A DNA stretch of 64,000 nt, taken from Prinsepia uniflora (lineage: Eukaryota > Streptophyta > Magnoliopsida > Rosales > Rosaceae). The notes beneath the pieces are model-generated. The model saw nothing but the letters and a program-made list of their open reading frames with translations, ran no database searches and was not told the DNA's origin. Shown here piece by piece: positions 21,589-33,370 of this stretch (positions are counted from its first letter, which is position 1; every line of letters begins with the position of its first letter). The position numbers and the translations under genes were made by a program. The DNA is taken from positions 69,566,752 through 69,630,751 of the forward strand of contig CM064872.1 in NCBI GenBank assembly GCA_032719365.1. The letters are read 5' to 3'.

Positions 21589-22146
21589 CTACGTCAACAT
21601 TCCCCCTTAGGTGTTCTCATATGGAGTGGAGACCACATTGTGGGTGACGTCAGTTCTTTAAGGCCATGTCAAATTGAGGTGTTCTTTCCTACTATATGTA
21701 TGTGGTTCGGTTTATATAGAGACTTGACTCGGCTCATCCTTTGTGACAGCTCTTAATTATTAATTTTTACTCCTTTATTTTTTTGCATTTAATATGATAT
21801 AAGTATGCATAGTGATACACATTTGACGTATGAATATATATAACATATATACATATATTTAAATGTGTATTTAATACATATATGAACATATATTTAGTGT
21901 TTTTAATATATGTAACACATATATATATATAAATAGATGTTTTATGATAACACACATATATATATATATATATAAAATAAATATATGAATATTTTTAATA
22001 TATTTATAATATATATTTATTTCAGAAACTAATTGATTTGTTTCTTTGTTATGGGTTGACTTTTTTGAAGATTCTAGGAGTTTAGAACTTCCACTGTCTT
22101 TGATTCAAGTGGTGAAAATCTCTTTTTCCGAAACGATCATTTTGAG
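21589..22146. other. Intergenic DNA with TA-rich tract
   Basis: The first 180 bases are host sequence continuing from 18828. From 21770 to 22020 the DNA is an ATATAT-rich low-complexity tract. No gene seen. Confidence 0.5.
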
Positions 22147-22975
22147 ATGCGTCAAGTGCACTTCTTGAGAGGTCCAATAGGTTTGAAATGTGAGAGCACA
22201 GTGGCTCACATAGTCAGAATCTATTCCATTGGAGGGATACAGACTTCGAAGGACATGAAGAATTCAAGTCATGGAAGGTCCATAGTAAACATGCATTTTC
22301 GGATGGTGTGTTTGCAGAATCTTGTGACGATGTTCCTCCATGAAGGCTCCCAAAAATGGCAAAGACAAAAATTCAAAATACGGTCGATGGACCAAATTCC
22401 ATCATCTGATCATCAGGTGGGGTTTCAAATTCGCGTTCTCGAAGTTTTTGTTTTTGGGATCATCAGCCGGATGGGGTACTCTCCTGCTCAACTGGATGTT
22501 AACTCTTATTGACGCATTATGTGTTTCAAGAATTTGAACAAGTTCTTCATATTAGAGCTTTCTGATGAAGAATTATGGCATTGATACTATATAGCGCATG
22601 ATGGGATCTCTAGCGGAAGTCTTACGCAAGATATTCCCAATGTGGAGGTGGAAAACCAAAATTTGAGAACTAAACGGCCTTTGCGAACTGATTGTTCATT
22701 GTCACCATACGCCCCCCACAACATTGAGCCAAAATGAAAATGAAGCATAAAAGTTGAATATGGCAAGTTGTAGCAGGATCACTACCAAATAGCTGGAGAG
22801 TAAGCTAGAACTGGAGCCTGCGCTTGAACCTGAACCTGAGCTAGAGGTTAGGAAAGAAGTTGTTCCTAAAACTGACGAATCATTGTTTGACGATGTTTCC
22901 CTGATTTTAGCAGAAGATTGGGCAGAGTTCCAAAAAAAATTGGGCTTTGAAGACTTGCACCCATAGTTTCTATAG
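22147..22975 (+). pseudogene. Coding relic, possibly of a plant retroelement
   Basis: Several plus-strand frames read protein-like but are broken by stops and frame changes. One stretch reads HQVGFQIRVLEVFVFGIISR then MGYSPAQLDV, reminiscent of the gypsy-type putative transposase domain found in plant elements (known pattern: ...GF.LR...VL..LG..PSQL..N...). Near the end, about 22796-22966, a 56-codon frame reads ESKLELEPALEPEPELEV, then SLFDDVSLILAEDW and AEFQKKLGFEDLHP before a TAG. I cannot name the protein. It is most likely a decayed element gene rather than an active host gene. Confidence 0.35.
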
Positions 22976-24100
22976 GTTATTTGTTTATGTCTGTGATTGT
23001 ATTTTCATTCCAATATTGAATAATTTGTTTGAGCAATCGATATATGATTTGCCACCCATTTTCGAATGAGAAAATGAAAATATTGTTTATGACAAATTTT
23101 GACAAATTTTGAGATTCAAGTGCCAAGTTTGTAACCTCAAAATTAAGGAAATAAATAATTAGGTTCATATATAATAAGAGAATTATTTTTGGTTTTTAAA
23201 GTGACATCATTGAGCAAATTATAAAACAAAACAATATGCAGATAGGAGTTTGAAGTCGTATCCACTTGAACTTTACAGTGAAAATGATATATATATATAT
23301 ATATATATATATAGTTTGTGGTGGTTTAAAGAAGTATTGTATAAATTTATATGAACATGATCGATGGTCCAACACGCAAAAAGTGGATCTCTTATCATCA
23401 ACTTCATTCGATGGTATCCAAATCAATTTTTCCAACAACTAGCTAGCGGTTAAGTTCAAAAGAAAAATATCTTAAAATATGGATACTATGAACCATAAAA
23501 ATTATGTTTCAAGTTCGCATCTCAAAACATACTGTTTTTTTATTTAATGATTTCAATAAATTTTATACGTACTTTAATTTGTTATGAAGGGTCAGATCTA
23601 AAATTATCCCTTAATAGTTTGGGTAGCCATATTATTTTATACTCGACAAGATATGTTGACTTATATACCACTTTGTAAAAGAAATAATTAGATCCATTAT
23701 GGCTTTAGAAATATATCATCGCCGAGCGAAAAAGCTTCATTTAAAATTAAATTTGAATAATTAATATTACATTTCATTATTTGTATGATAGTAATATCTG
23801 CAACTTCATCATTCATTAGTTAAACAATATTAGATTTACGTACATCTTCTCCTCAACAAAATTAGATTTGCATCATTTAAATGACAAAATTAGATTTGCA
23901 TCATTTAAATGTGAGACGGGTTAAAATGACATTCAATCATAATAATTTTATTTTATTACATGTATTAAAGACATCGGCAAAATAGTTTATTACTATGACT
24001 TGTAAAGATTGAAAAAAAAAATGGAAAATGTTCTAATAAAAGAGAAAAGATTCAAATTCAAAAGTGAAAATAAATACTCTCTAAAAATAGAAAGAGGATC
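22976..24100. other. AT-rich intergenic DNA with small repeats
   Basis: No gene seen. It holds a TA microsatellite (23287-23313) and a perfect 28-bp tandem duplication at 23856-23911. Confidence 0.55.
23856..23911. repeat. Perfect 28-bp tandem duplication
   Basis: The unit beginning ACAAAATTAGATTTGCATCA is present twice, at 23856-23883 and 23884-23911, with no differences. Confidence 0.9.
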
Positions 24101-24139
24101 GATGAAGTCAAATATTTCTTAGTGGAGGGACACACGGCT

Positions 24140-24410
24140 GCTTTTGATTCTGGTTGCAATAATCTCTCAGTGAAAGGGACTCAAAAGATCATCATAATTG
24201 ATTCCATCCTTGCTAACATTGTGCTTCCTTATTTAACAAAAAAAAAAAAAAAACATTGTGCTTCCTTGAAGAATTAAAAGTATTGTTATGAAAGCTAGGC
24301 ATTGGATGGAGATGTTTACAAGTTATTAATTTTTTTTCCGTATTTTTCATGAAGCCAATTTCATCACTGATGTTTTGGCGGTCATTGGTGTAGTTAGGAA
24401 TTCATTTCAG
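24140..24410 (+). pseudogene. LINE-type RNase H-like relic
   Basis: A broken plus-strand frame reads MKARHWMEMFTSY, a stop, then FRIFHEANFITDVLAVIGV. The motif F-(H/R)-EAN-F-(V/I)-(A/T)-D-x-LA-xx-G is characteristic of the C-terminal part of the RNase H-like domain found in plant LINE elements and related reverse-transcriptase genes. Upstream, GHTAAFDSGCNNLSVKGT could belong to the same domain. Stops, and the poly-A micro-insertion at 24215-24267, show that it is dead. The exact extent is uncertain. Confidence 0.55.
24215..24267. mobile_element. Tiny poly-A retroposon insertion with 16-bp TSD (B)
   Basis: AACATTGTGCTTCCTT occurs at 24215-24230 and 24252-24267. Between them are 21 bases: ATTTAAC and a run of about 14 A. 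The layout and the ATTTAAC-A(n) end match the insertion at 7778-7829. It lies next to, and partly within, the LINE relic. Confidence 0.8.
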
Positions 24411-25140
24411 TATGGGGCATATTTTAAATATTAAAAAAATTAATATAAAATTCATCATAATGTATGTCGAATTAGTGAAATTATAAAATAAAAAAAAATC
24501 ATATCATGCTACTAATTTATTACAATCATATATACACTTGTTTTCGATGGATTCTAAGTTTAAAATCGTTACATACCCAAAAAGAAAATACGATCTATGT
24601 ACTTTTATATCAAAATATCACTATAATTTTTATAAAAATATATGATAATAATATATATATATAGCGCGCAAGCCTAAAATTGTATTTTAAAATTGATTGT
24701 AAATTCAAATTATATAATTAACTTTAATTATATAATAATTTTTACTTATTAATACATTTTAATTAATTAAAATATATAAAATTTAGTGGGAACTCAAGAC
24801 CCCTGGCCCCATGCTGGCTCTGCCCATTTTGGTGGCCCTTGAATTGATTATCGAGATAATCTCCATCAGATCTTGACTAATATGATTCCCTATTCGATTT
24901 GTTTGGCGTGGAAATTTAATTTTTTTTTTATACTTATTAGTGATTACTTTATAGTCAGTTATTTGTGTTACGCTTTTTTTTTTATTTAAAAAATAGAAGA
25001 AAAAAGCTAGCACGTGAAAAAAGTGCATTTTATGTGAATTGATTGGCCTCCATTGCCAAAGTCATATCCAACTAGGTTGTCTTTCTTTTCCCACCTAAAC
25101 AAATACTAAACCTACCAAGCCTCTGCCTAGCCCCACAATT
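24411..25140. other. AT-rich intergenic DNA
   Basis: No gene or well-defined repeat seen. Minus-strand ORFs here are low-complexity chance frames. Confidence 0.5.
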
Positions 25141-25146
25141 ATTAAA

Positions 25147-26455
25147 GAGGATATCATGGTCATTACACATAAGTCAAGGTTGTTTTCGGAATATATTTAG
25201 TTGTATGTGGTATGGTATATATGTGACATGAGTCCGAGGAAAATTAGCTGTATTCGTAATATATGTAACATAATGTTTTTATTACACACATATTACGATA
25301 TAAATGGTAATTATATATAATTAATATGTTTCACTTTTAAGATAAAATTAATAATAAAAAATAATTCACCTAATGAGCAAATATTATATAACATAATTAC
25401 GAAATAAAAAGAGAAAAAAAAAACAAAAAACAAACTAGTAGTGTGTATATATAGTTTCCTCAGACTTTTGTAAGACGTTTTCCTTTTTGGTTTTCCAGAA
25501 CACAAGGTTTCTAAATGAGGAAGTTGGTTTGTTGATAGGCCCAGAAGAAGAAGAAAGGAAGAATAATGGACATGATATATTCCACTTGATGATCCTCTTT
25601 GTCGACTTTGATGACCTCGACCCTTTCTTCTTTTAGCCAAAAAAAGAGAAGCTATGAAATCGATTAAGATTGAAGCACCTGAATACCCTCTGCCAATTGT
25701 GAATCTTGTCCCTCACCTGAAACAACAAGTTCCAAAGTTGTCACTCTCAAATATCTCAACTTAATTATATGTATATATGTACCCACTTGCCCTTCATGCC
25801 CAACAGACACCCATTAACACATGTTGATATGGACTCGATCCATAGGTAGCATGAATAATGGCATCTTTCCATATATACTTTCCAAATTTCAACCTTACTA
25901 AACCTGGAAATATATACAACGTCCATGGTAACTTGTGTAATATTTTACACATTTCAACTAATTTCAAGTAGTAGATATATGTTAGTTTCCTCAGTTTTTT
26001 GTGTCGACTGTAAGCTCTCATCTCATTCTAATAGTTTATTATTTTCGAATTTCTATTTTTTGTATTCTTTATTTGAGACTTTAAACATATTTGTAAAAGA
26101 CGGTAACGATTAAGTATCAAATAACGTGGCGTGTCAGTATATTTATCTTATTAAAAAATAGCATATATCTTAATGCGCATATATACAATATAAATCTTAC
26201 TTAATGATAGATTATAAGCTGAGTTATCATTATCTTTTACACCAACTTATTATAAAACTAATAATAATTGATTGAAAATATTACATTGATGAAATTTTCT
26301 CATTGCATATGTACTCTTCTAGATGGCATCAAGAATGAATTATTTATTCAATATGCCCAATGCATTGCGTTGTGCTTTAATAAAGTAGAACCCGCTATTA
26401 TGTAGTGGCGGGTCTCTCGATTATTGTAATGAACTAAGTAAATTTGAAGTTTCAA
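25147..26455. repeat. Paralogous block, copy 1 of 4
   Basis: Shared with the blocks at 29.2, 31.6 and 35.2 kb. Landmarks: AGAGGATATCATGGTCATT (25147; compare AGAGGATATCGTGGTAATT at 29163), AAGGTTTCTAAATGAGGAA (near 25505), a core at 25701-25740 with CACCTGAAACAACAAGTTCC, a TATATG/TATATA run at 25765-25780, then CCCACTTGCCCTTCATGCCC. Farther on, ATGTAGTGGCGGGTCTCT ... GATTATTGTAATGAAC (26400-26435) aligns with copy 2. A 36-codon plus ORF, 25654-25764, crosses the core. Function unknown. Confidence 0.75.
25654..25764 (+). CDS. Doubtful 36-codon ORF over the repeated core
   Basis: ATG at 25654, TAA at 25762-25764; the central peptide is NLVPHLKQQVPKLSLSN. The same frame in copy 4 reads HLKDQVPKLPLSN, in copy 3 HLKDQVPKLPT and in copy 2 HLR-stop-QVPKLALA. 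Most differences in the core fall in third codon positions (AAA/AAG, TTG/TTA, GAT/GAC, CTC/CTG/CTA, TCA/TCG), and copy 4 differs from copy 1 just upstream by a six-base, in-frame indel. This may be a relic exon of a duplicated gene. I do not recognise the protein, and the ORF may be meaningless. Confidence 0.2.
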   Translation: MKSIKIEAPEYPLPIVNLVPHLKQQVPKLSLSNIST

Positions 26456-26559
26456 CACTTAATTAAGAAATACGTAACCCCGCTAAAATTGAATCAATGA
26501 GAAGATAGAAATTTTGTTTTCACCTCTCAATTCATTCAACACACGATCATCGATCTCTT

Positions 26560-26600
26560 AAATTGGTACCAGAGCTTACATTGAGAATGACCTCAAGTGG
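26560..26600 (+). repeat. tRNA-iMet primer-binding-like site
   Basis: TTGGTACCAGAGCTTACATT at about 26564 differs by one base from the TGGTATCAGAGC primer site used by both Tekay elements in this window. It suggests an LTR-retrotransposon relic here, with the LTR to its left, but I found no second LTR. Confidence 0.3.
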
Positions 26601-26615
26601 CGGATGGGGGAAAAT

Positions 26616-26831
26616 AAATCTTCCATTTAGTTTTGTTCCTTCCATGAACTTACAGAATTTTAGCTACGTTTCCTATCATTTGATCACCATTGAGTTGGCT
26701 TAATTTACCATTTATACATGCATATATACAGATGAGCACATATATACTAACTCTTATAAGATCAAATTATAGGAAACCTAGCTTGAATTGTGTATAAGTT
26801 CATGGAAGGAGCAGAACTAAATGGAAGATTT
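26616..26831. repeat. Long inverted repeat (~70-bp arms, 75-bp loop)
   Basis: Arm 26616-26684 (AAATCTTCCATTTAGTTTTG...) is repeated inverted at 26760-26831 with mostly single-base differences (TAGTTTTGTTCC against TAGTTCTGCTCC, for example). Transcripts would form a long imperfect hairpin. It may be a foldback element or a young small-RNA locus. Confidence 0.8.
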
Positions 26832-27504
26832 GAAAATTAGGGATCTGTCTTTCATTTTTAAGACCCTTATATACATTGGGGAAAAAGTATTTTGTGCAAA
26901 ATTATATATTGATTTAGTACGAGAAGATCTTGACATTTAAAAGGAGCATAAAAGACTTATCTTCGATTATTTTTATTACTCGACAATATTAAGTAAAAAA
27001 TACTAAAAATAAGCTCACTAAGAAACTCATAATATATGTTTTTATTCAACAGTACTAAAGATAAATCAGAGTCATGAGTGGCTCTCTTGCTAATAAATAT
27101 GAAATTTCTTATACGGACAAGAAATTAAATTGAATTATTATTATAGATCTATGTAGTTAAAGATATGTTAATAAATTGAATATATCAAAAAAGAGTACTG
27201 TCCAAGTGATTTATTTAATTTATCGTACATGTCTATATATATTAATATGCATGCTTTTTTTTTTTTGTTTTTTTCCCTAGGAATCTTATGCAGATCGGTG
27301 GTATATACACATGTTATGTTAGAGATCGAGTCTGGTGTTTTGGTTGTTGAGCTTCGTGTTTTTTTTTTTTTTTTTGGATTGGCTGACTCACGTGAAGGCA
27401 ACGGTAAGGACTAATATTTAAGATTCAATTCGTACTAATTAAGGAATCCACCAATAAGGAGCCTAGGTCAATGACATCCATTTAAAAAATCGATCTCCAT
27501 GTTC

Positions 27505-27530
27505 TTAAGAGTAGGACAAGTGTCAATCAT
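27505..27530. repeat. 26-bp segment conserved with 30855-30880 (copy 1)
   Basis: TTAAGAGTAGGACAAGTGTC and the next six bases (AATCAT) match 30855-30880 with one difference (A/T). Upstream, CCAATAAGGAGCC against CCAATAAGAAACC extends the relation. It lies 1.8 kb after core copy 1, as its partner lies 1.3 kb after core copy 2. Confidence 0.75.
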
Positions 27531-29160
27531 CAGCCATGTTACTCCGCCATGTATTAAGAAAAAGATCGATCTCGATCCTTGTTAGTGCCACCAAGAAGAA
27601 AAAAGAGAAGATTTTACTTGAGAGAAGAAAATGAAGATCGATCTCCCTGCTAGTGGGAGCTAGGCAAGCACATCCTCATCATCTAATATATATATTATCA
27701 TTTCTTTATATATGTATATATCAATATTACATATAAATTTCGTCCTTAACAAACGTATATTATAAATAGTTTAAGATTTAAAATCTTTCAATTATATAAT
27801 GAGTACAAATACTATTACTAATAATTGACTTCTTCTATGTCGGCATTTGAAACTGATCATGTTACATGATTTTAAGAATCAACAGAATATTAATTTACTA
27901 AAGATAAATCTATTGGTTCCAGTTCCACTACCCTATATATGTTTTGGTGACTGTTTCAACTACAAAAAGCAATCCTCTAAACGGAGTCCTTAATTTAAAG
28001 CTTCTTAACTTTTCCCTAAGAACGAAAGTAAAAAATATTCTTTCTTCATCATTAACTGTGGGAATTATAACTCAAGCTAGAAGTGATATATATTAATTAC
28101 AACGTTTTTCTTTCCCTCTTCTCTTCCCCAATTTACCTTGTTAGACTATGCATATGGTGATGATTGATTATATATATGAAGTTGATTACATTCTTATGAG
28201 ATGCGAATATAAATACGAGTGACTTCCCAAAAACTGATAATATTAACAAATAGAAATGAATTATATTAAATGTGTGACTGATTATATTCGTGTGATACGT
28301 GTGTTGAAGTTATTTGACGAAGAAAAAAAAAGTGAGCGTTAGGTGATATTCTAGGTAATAGTGATATATAATACAATTGACCCCTGAGCAAACTTGGTTA
28401 AAGTAGTCCTAGATCTTGGATTTGAATAAAAAATATAAATAATAATATATTAAACGGACGAAAAAAAAACTACTGTATAAACAACTAATACATGGAAAAC
28501 CAATCGATAAAAGAACCTGACACAATATATAGAAACTGACACGATCGATATATAACTTTATGATAACTATCAAATCAATGAATATAATAATGCACAAATA
28601 AAAATGATCCATCAAAAAATTGAAGTTTCATTTCAAAATCAATTGAAATCAAAAGGTAATTAAGAATATTTTTAAGGTCTTCTAAGGTACTCTTATTATA
28701 ACTGTTCTATATAGGAGTTTTTTTTTTTTTTCTTTTCCGCACCCTCGCATGTCATCCTTTCATATGTAGCGGGGAGTATCATAATTAGTAGCCGATGGGA
28801 TGAACACATGGTCTTGTTAACACATGTATTGAGGAATTTTGAGTTTTCTTAACAGCATATAATCTTAACAATTGGCCGGGGAAGAAAAACAATAATCATA
28901 GCAAGCTTAGCTAATCTTCTGAGTTAAGTAACAAGTATTTTAATCTTAACGTACATCCGCCTATCATGAACTGCGTAGAAAATAATCCAAACTCTTCAAT
29001 TCTGTATTATCTAAATTTATGTATGCGGTAGATTTTCCAATCAAAATCTAATCAAACGTCTATGTATATAAATATTAGTTTTCCTAGTTAAAGGGCTTCC
29101 GTCAAGGTGCATAGCCCGAGAGTGGACAAATTGTAACGAAGAACCCTAGCTAAACCCTAA
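27531..29160. other. AT-rich intergenic DNA
   Basis: No gene, RNA or well-defined repeat recognised. Microsatellite-like TATATA patches occur near 27690 and 28170. Confidence 0.5.
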
Positions 29161-29162
29161 CG

Positions 29163-30195
29163 AAGAGGATATCGTGGTAATTTCATAAAAAAAGTCAATG
29201 ATCTCCAAAACAAAAGGGGATCACGAGTCCTTGCTAATTGCTATTGCACTTCCCCCATATATATATGTCAGAACAAACAAAGCAGGGGATGGAAAGTGAT
29301 TGTTTCCTCAGAAAGACAATTTTACTTTTTCCTTTTTTTTTTAAACAAAATATAAGGTTACCAAATGTGGAAATTTTTGGCTTAATTTGTGATGCCTTCA
29401 GCTCAGTTGATGATGTTGCCAAAACACCTGAGAGAGACCATGACCAGCTTTCCTTTTTTTGGTAAGAACTATGAACTGAAACACACCTGATGACCTTGTC
29501 TCTCACCTGAGATAACAAGTTCCAAAGTTAGCACTAGCTATCAACTATATATATATATACCCACTTGATCAACTTCATGGCCACAGATGTTTGCGATATC
29601 ATTATCCATAAGTGGTAGGAAGTAGGAACTTTCGATTGGTTCGATGGCAATTTTATATAATCTTCTCTTTCCATCTCTTTGCATGTCGATATTTTTTTCC
29701 TTAAGTCTTCAACTCATATATATCTTGACTTCTTACTTTTGTATTGTTTATACGTGAAATTAATTCGAATCTTTAACCAAAAATGACTTTTAGCATCCAA
29801 TAAGATGACTCATTGGCATATTAGAATATATTTCTAGCTAGCTGTCAATGAAATGCTTTATTTTTTATTAAGAGATTGAACTGTCAATTGTGTGAGATAA
29901 TTTATATTATGTAAAATATCAACATAAACTTGTATATACTTACAATTAAAATCTTACTTAACGATAGCGTGACAGATAAGTTGTCATGATCTCTTACATG
30001 TAGATCATTATGATGCTAAGAATATTTAGTTACCTGTTTTGAGTTTTTCTTAGTGCATATTTCGTCAGAAAGGTCCCGTTAAATTCGCTAGTGAGTCATC
30101 ACATCGTATTATATTACAAAATAATAAAAGCGGGGTTCACTACACTATATGATGGGTATCTAAATTATTATAATTAATATATCGTTTGAGGTTTC
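29163..30195. repeat. Paralogous block, copy 2 of 4
   Basis: Landmarks: AGAGGATATCGTGGTAATT (29163), AAGGTTACCAAATGTGGAAA (29355), core 29491-29535 with CACCTGAGATAACAAGTTCC, TATATATATATA at about 29546-29559, then CCCACTTGATCAACTTCATG. Downstream ATATGATGGGTATCT ... AATTATTATAATTAA (30148-30176) aligns with copy 1. Relative to the others it has an insertion of about 100 bases between the GATGCC motif and the core, containing a second CACCTGA. Confidence 0.75.
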
Positions 30196-30854
30196 ATGGA
30201 TGAAAAAAATGTGTCTCGGATTGGAGAAATTTTCTCAAGAAAACTTTGCTAAAAAGGTTTGTTGGCTTGTACACTATATATCATCTCTCTCTAGAAAACC
30301 AGTCAATTAGATGGCTATAGATGGAAAGAAGATATCTTGCATTCTGTTTAATTTCTTGCTTACTTATACGAATTTATAAATATCTTAAATCAAAATTAAC
30401 TTTTTTTTGGAAGATGGTGAGTCATCAGTAATTAACATCCATCCAATTAGACCCATCCCGATCAAATGCATGTCCATATATCACTTACTCAATGCTAATT
30501 ACAATGTCTTCATTTCAAATGAATGGATCGAGTGCAATTAGAGCACACGTACGTACCTGCAGACACAAGCCTAGACAATTCCTTTCACCATTTATATTCA
30601 TTTATTTTTTCTGAATCAATCAATTTGTACATATTAATTCATTGTTAATATATATGTATGCATGCAATCGGTCTATAATAAAATCGATCTATTTTTCATT
30701 CTTCATGGATATAATGTGGAATCTGATGGGGTGGCCTGTAAGATTCTGTATTTTAATTTGTACTAGCTAGGGATATTCTTCCAATAAGAAACCTTGAAGA
30801 TTTAAATGTAGAAAATCAAGGGCATCTCAAAATTCAATCTTCCATGGTTCAAAT
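30196..30854. other. AT-rich intergenic DNA
   Basis: Lies between block copy 2 and the conserved 26-bp segment. I see no gene. Confidence 0.5.
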
Positions 30855-30880
30855 TTAAGAGTTGGACAAGTGTCAATCAT
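30855..30880. repeat. 26-bp segment conserved with 27505-27530 (copy 2)
   Basis: TTAAGAGTTGGACAAGTGTC and the next six bases (AATCAT); one mismatch to the partner. It is followed after about 30 bases by AAGAAGAAAG and TTTATATATA, which could be a TATA box. Confidence 0.75.
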
Positions 30881-30999
30881 GATGAGGCAGATGGGTTCAT
30901 AGACCAAGAAGAAAGTTTATATATATCTTCATTTCTTAGATGGGATGTTATCTTCCATTGGTTACTTTCTCTGCGAGTCGGGGATGCTACTTTACTGAC

Positions 31000-31470
31000 T
31001 TAATTATAATCAATTTTAATTTCCTCATTTCTTTACGTATCATTAATTAATAATATATTTAATTAATAACTAAATGCATTATTTGATTAATCGAGTTAAG
31101 ACCTCAATTATAATAATGTTCTCCTTGAATTAATTATTATTATTATTTATTTAATAATAAATTATTATTATTATTCAGTTAATAAATAATATATTTTATT
31201 AAAAATAATTACTTATTAATTAAAAATTTCGCCAACCAATTAGAATACTTCAAGATCTACACGTTTATCCTATAAAATTAATAACAGAATTCATTTCATT
31301 TTCAAGGTAATTCGATCATCGCTTCTAAAGCTATTTAATTTACAATTTTTCTCTCAAAACTAAACTTAAGCATCATAGTGTTTTCAGTTGAACAACCCCC
31401 CATGAATCTTCGACTTTAACTACGTAGTTTCTTATTTGCTATTTATAGGGATTAAAAAGATTTTTACGAG
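31000..31470 (+). repeat. Diverged LTR relic, opposite orientation to 8225-8930
   Basis: Read on the minus strand, 31315-31415 gives GGGTTGTTCAACTGAAAACA ... CTATGATGCTTAAGTTTAG and a TTTTGAGAG tail, aligning with GGGTTGTTCGATCAATAACA ... CTCTGATGTTTAAGTTAAT at 8243-8295. The AT-rich continuation (AATTAAAAATTTCGCCAACCAATTAGAA on plus, split by mismatches) also aligns. Ends not resolved. Confidence 0.45.
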
Positions 31471-31640
31471 CGTGTTCAATTTTCACTTCAACATGTAAGT
31501 TGACTGAAATTTCTCGTAAATAGAACCATAAATCTTCTTCTTTGTTTACTGTTTACATTTTTTTCCAATTTTTTATTTTTTTATAATTGACCGTACAAAA
31601 TATTAACATGACAAAAAAGAAATATATTAAGAGCATAACT

Positions 31641-32165
31641 AACCTAGAAATTAGCTTTGATGCCAAAGCACCTGTCGTCCCTCCCTCACCTGAAAGACCA
31701 AGTTCCAAAATTGCCAACTCTACATAATTATATATATATATATCCACATCCACTCCACTTGCATTTCATGCACATAAAAAAAAATCATACTCAAAGTTTG
31801 GGGGAAAAAAAAATCCCTATTCTGAGACATGATCATATGTCTTGTGCAATTATCCCCTATCCACCCAAGGAAGGCTGCCACTCGTCACTATATTCTAACT
31901 CTAATCTACATCTAAATAATGCTGTTATTATTTCTCTGAGTTCTTGATTACCTAGTATTCTTCTCGATTTCAAATTTAATTCTCTACGTGAGAGATGACG
32001 TTGAGCATATATATATATATATGACTTATTAATATACAACAATATCCCGTTAAATGTTAGATAGAATCAATATATTTTATTTAATTTTGAATTATCGAAT
32101 ATATGCTATTTAAAATTATGAGATATCTGAGATACGTCATTTATGATATGTTAATCAAACACGTG
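31641..32165. repeat. Paralogous block, copy 3 of 4
   Basis: Landmarks: GAAATTAGCTTTGATGCCAAAG (split at 31647-31668), core CACCTGAAAGACCAAGTTCC (31687-31706), TATATATATATATA at 31729-31743, then CCACTTGCATTTCATGCACA, GAGACATGATCATATGTCTTG (31823), TTAATATACAACAATATCCC (32029) and AACACGTGTCC (32158). Clearly the closest relative of copy 4 over about 0.5 kb. Confidence 0.85.
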
Positions 32166-32406
32166 TCCAGTCATATATATATACTCTCGATCTACCTATT
32201 CGTGCATAATTTATATTTATTTTATAATAGAATATTACCGTTAAATATTTTCTTTTATCCTTTATAATAGAATATTGCAGGTAAATTATTTTGCTCACAT
32301 GAGCACACAACACTCCGCTATATATATAGTAGAGACTAGAGATACGGTAGGCATGCATGTTTCAAGTTTTAATTAGTAGAGAGGTTCTTTGGTAATAACG
32401 AATACG

Positions 32407-32451
32407 TGTAAAATATGTCCTTATTTGGTTACATAGGAGCTTCCCATTAAG
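32407..32451 (+). repeat. ~45-bp segment shared with the MADS upstream region (7586-7634)
   Basis: TTATTTGGTTACATAGGAGC with flanks TGTAAAATATGT and TTCCCATTAA, against TTATTTTGGTTACATGGGAG with TGTAAAAAAATATGT and CTTTCCTTAA at 7586-7634. The two are in the same orientation and differ by small indels and a few substitutions. Confidence 0.6.
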
Positions 32452-32638
32452 GTCCTGCTTGGAATGTAGGAGAGAGAGAAAATGAATTATATCTATATAT
32501 TTTTGTAATTTCTTTCTTATGATCTTGTTTCCCTCAATTTGATTTACCAAACCATTAGAAGGGATTTTGGTCCTTCTTCGAATGAATGCGCAGGCGTGCC
32601 ACCACTCAGCCACAAAATGACCCGAATGGAATTGTAGA

Positions 32639-33258
32639 TGTTGGGTGCGCCCCTAAGGTTGACTCCTAAACTTTCGATTGTGCGACCGAGTAAGGAACCT
32701 CCTCTCAGCCTGGATTCTTTCACTCCCTCAAGGTCAAGGGTGTTTAGGTTTCAACTTATATATTTTTATGTTTTTTTTTTTGTTAAATTATGAATGAAAT
32801 GCAAGTGTAATATTAATTCGAGCAAGAAAATTAACTAGGCTTAAGAAAATAAACTTAACGAAAACGTAATAAATAAATACTTAAAAGAAAATCGATAATT
32901 AAATTTAAAGACGAATAATAATAAACTAAAATTAACGAAGCGATTAAGTAAAGTTATTAAACGAACGCTAACGAAAGAACTTGAATCAAAATAAAGATTA
33001 AATAAAATTGAACTTAAATTTAAAACAAAATAATTGAAAGTATTCTGAACAATAAACTTACTCTAGAAAAATGAAGAACTTGACTAACTAGAACTTGAAT
33101 ATGAAATCTAGTCTAAGGATTGAAAAGGTGCAAGATAAGAGTAAGTTTGTGTGTTGATGTTGATGTCCCATTCTCTTCTTCACCTTGGCTATTTATAGGG
33201 TTTAGCCAACCCACGAATTGGCCATGCTTGGCCTCCACTCTTTTGACGTCAAAACCTT
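32639..33258. other. Unclassified repeat-like segment
   Basis: It starts TGTTGGGTGCGCCCC and continues into a purine-rich, AT-rich tract with AATTAACTAGGCTTAAGAAA. The composition suggests a retroelement, but I find neither target duplication nor second end. No gene. Confidence 0.25.
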
Positions 33259-33370
33259 CCAAGTTTGATCCACCCGAAATCCTTCCAAATTGAGACCACC
33301 CAAACTCTTTCCAAATCAGGCCACTCAAATCTTTCCAAGTCAGGCCACCCAAATCTTTCCAAGTCGGATT
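33259..33370. repeat. ~24-bp minisatellite
   Basis: About four to five diverged units of CAAATCTTTCCAAGTCAGGC plus CACC. The minus-strand ORF reads it as a LTWKDLSGLIWKEFG-type repeat, a by-product. Confidence 0.8.
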
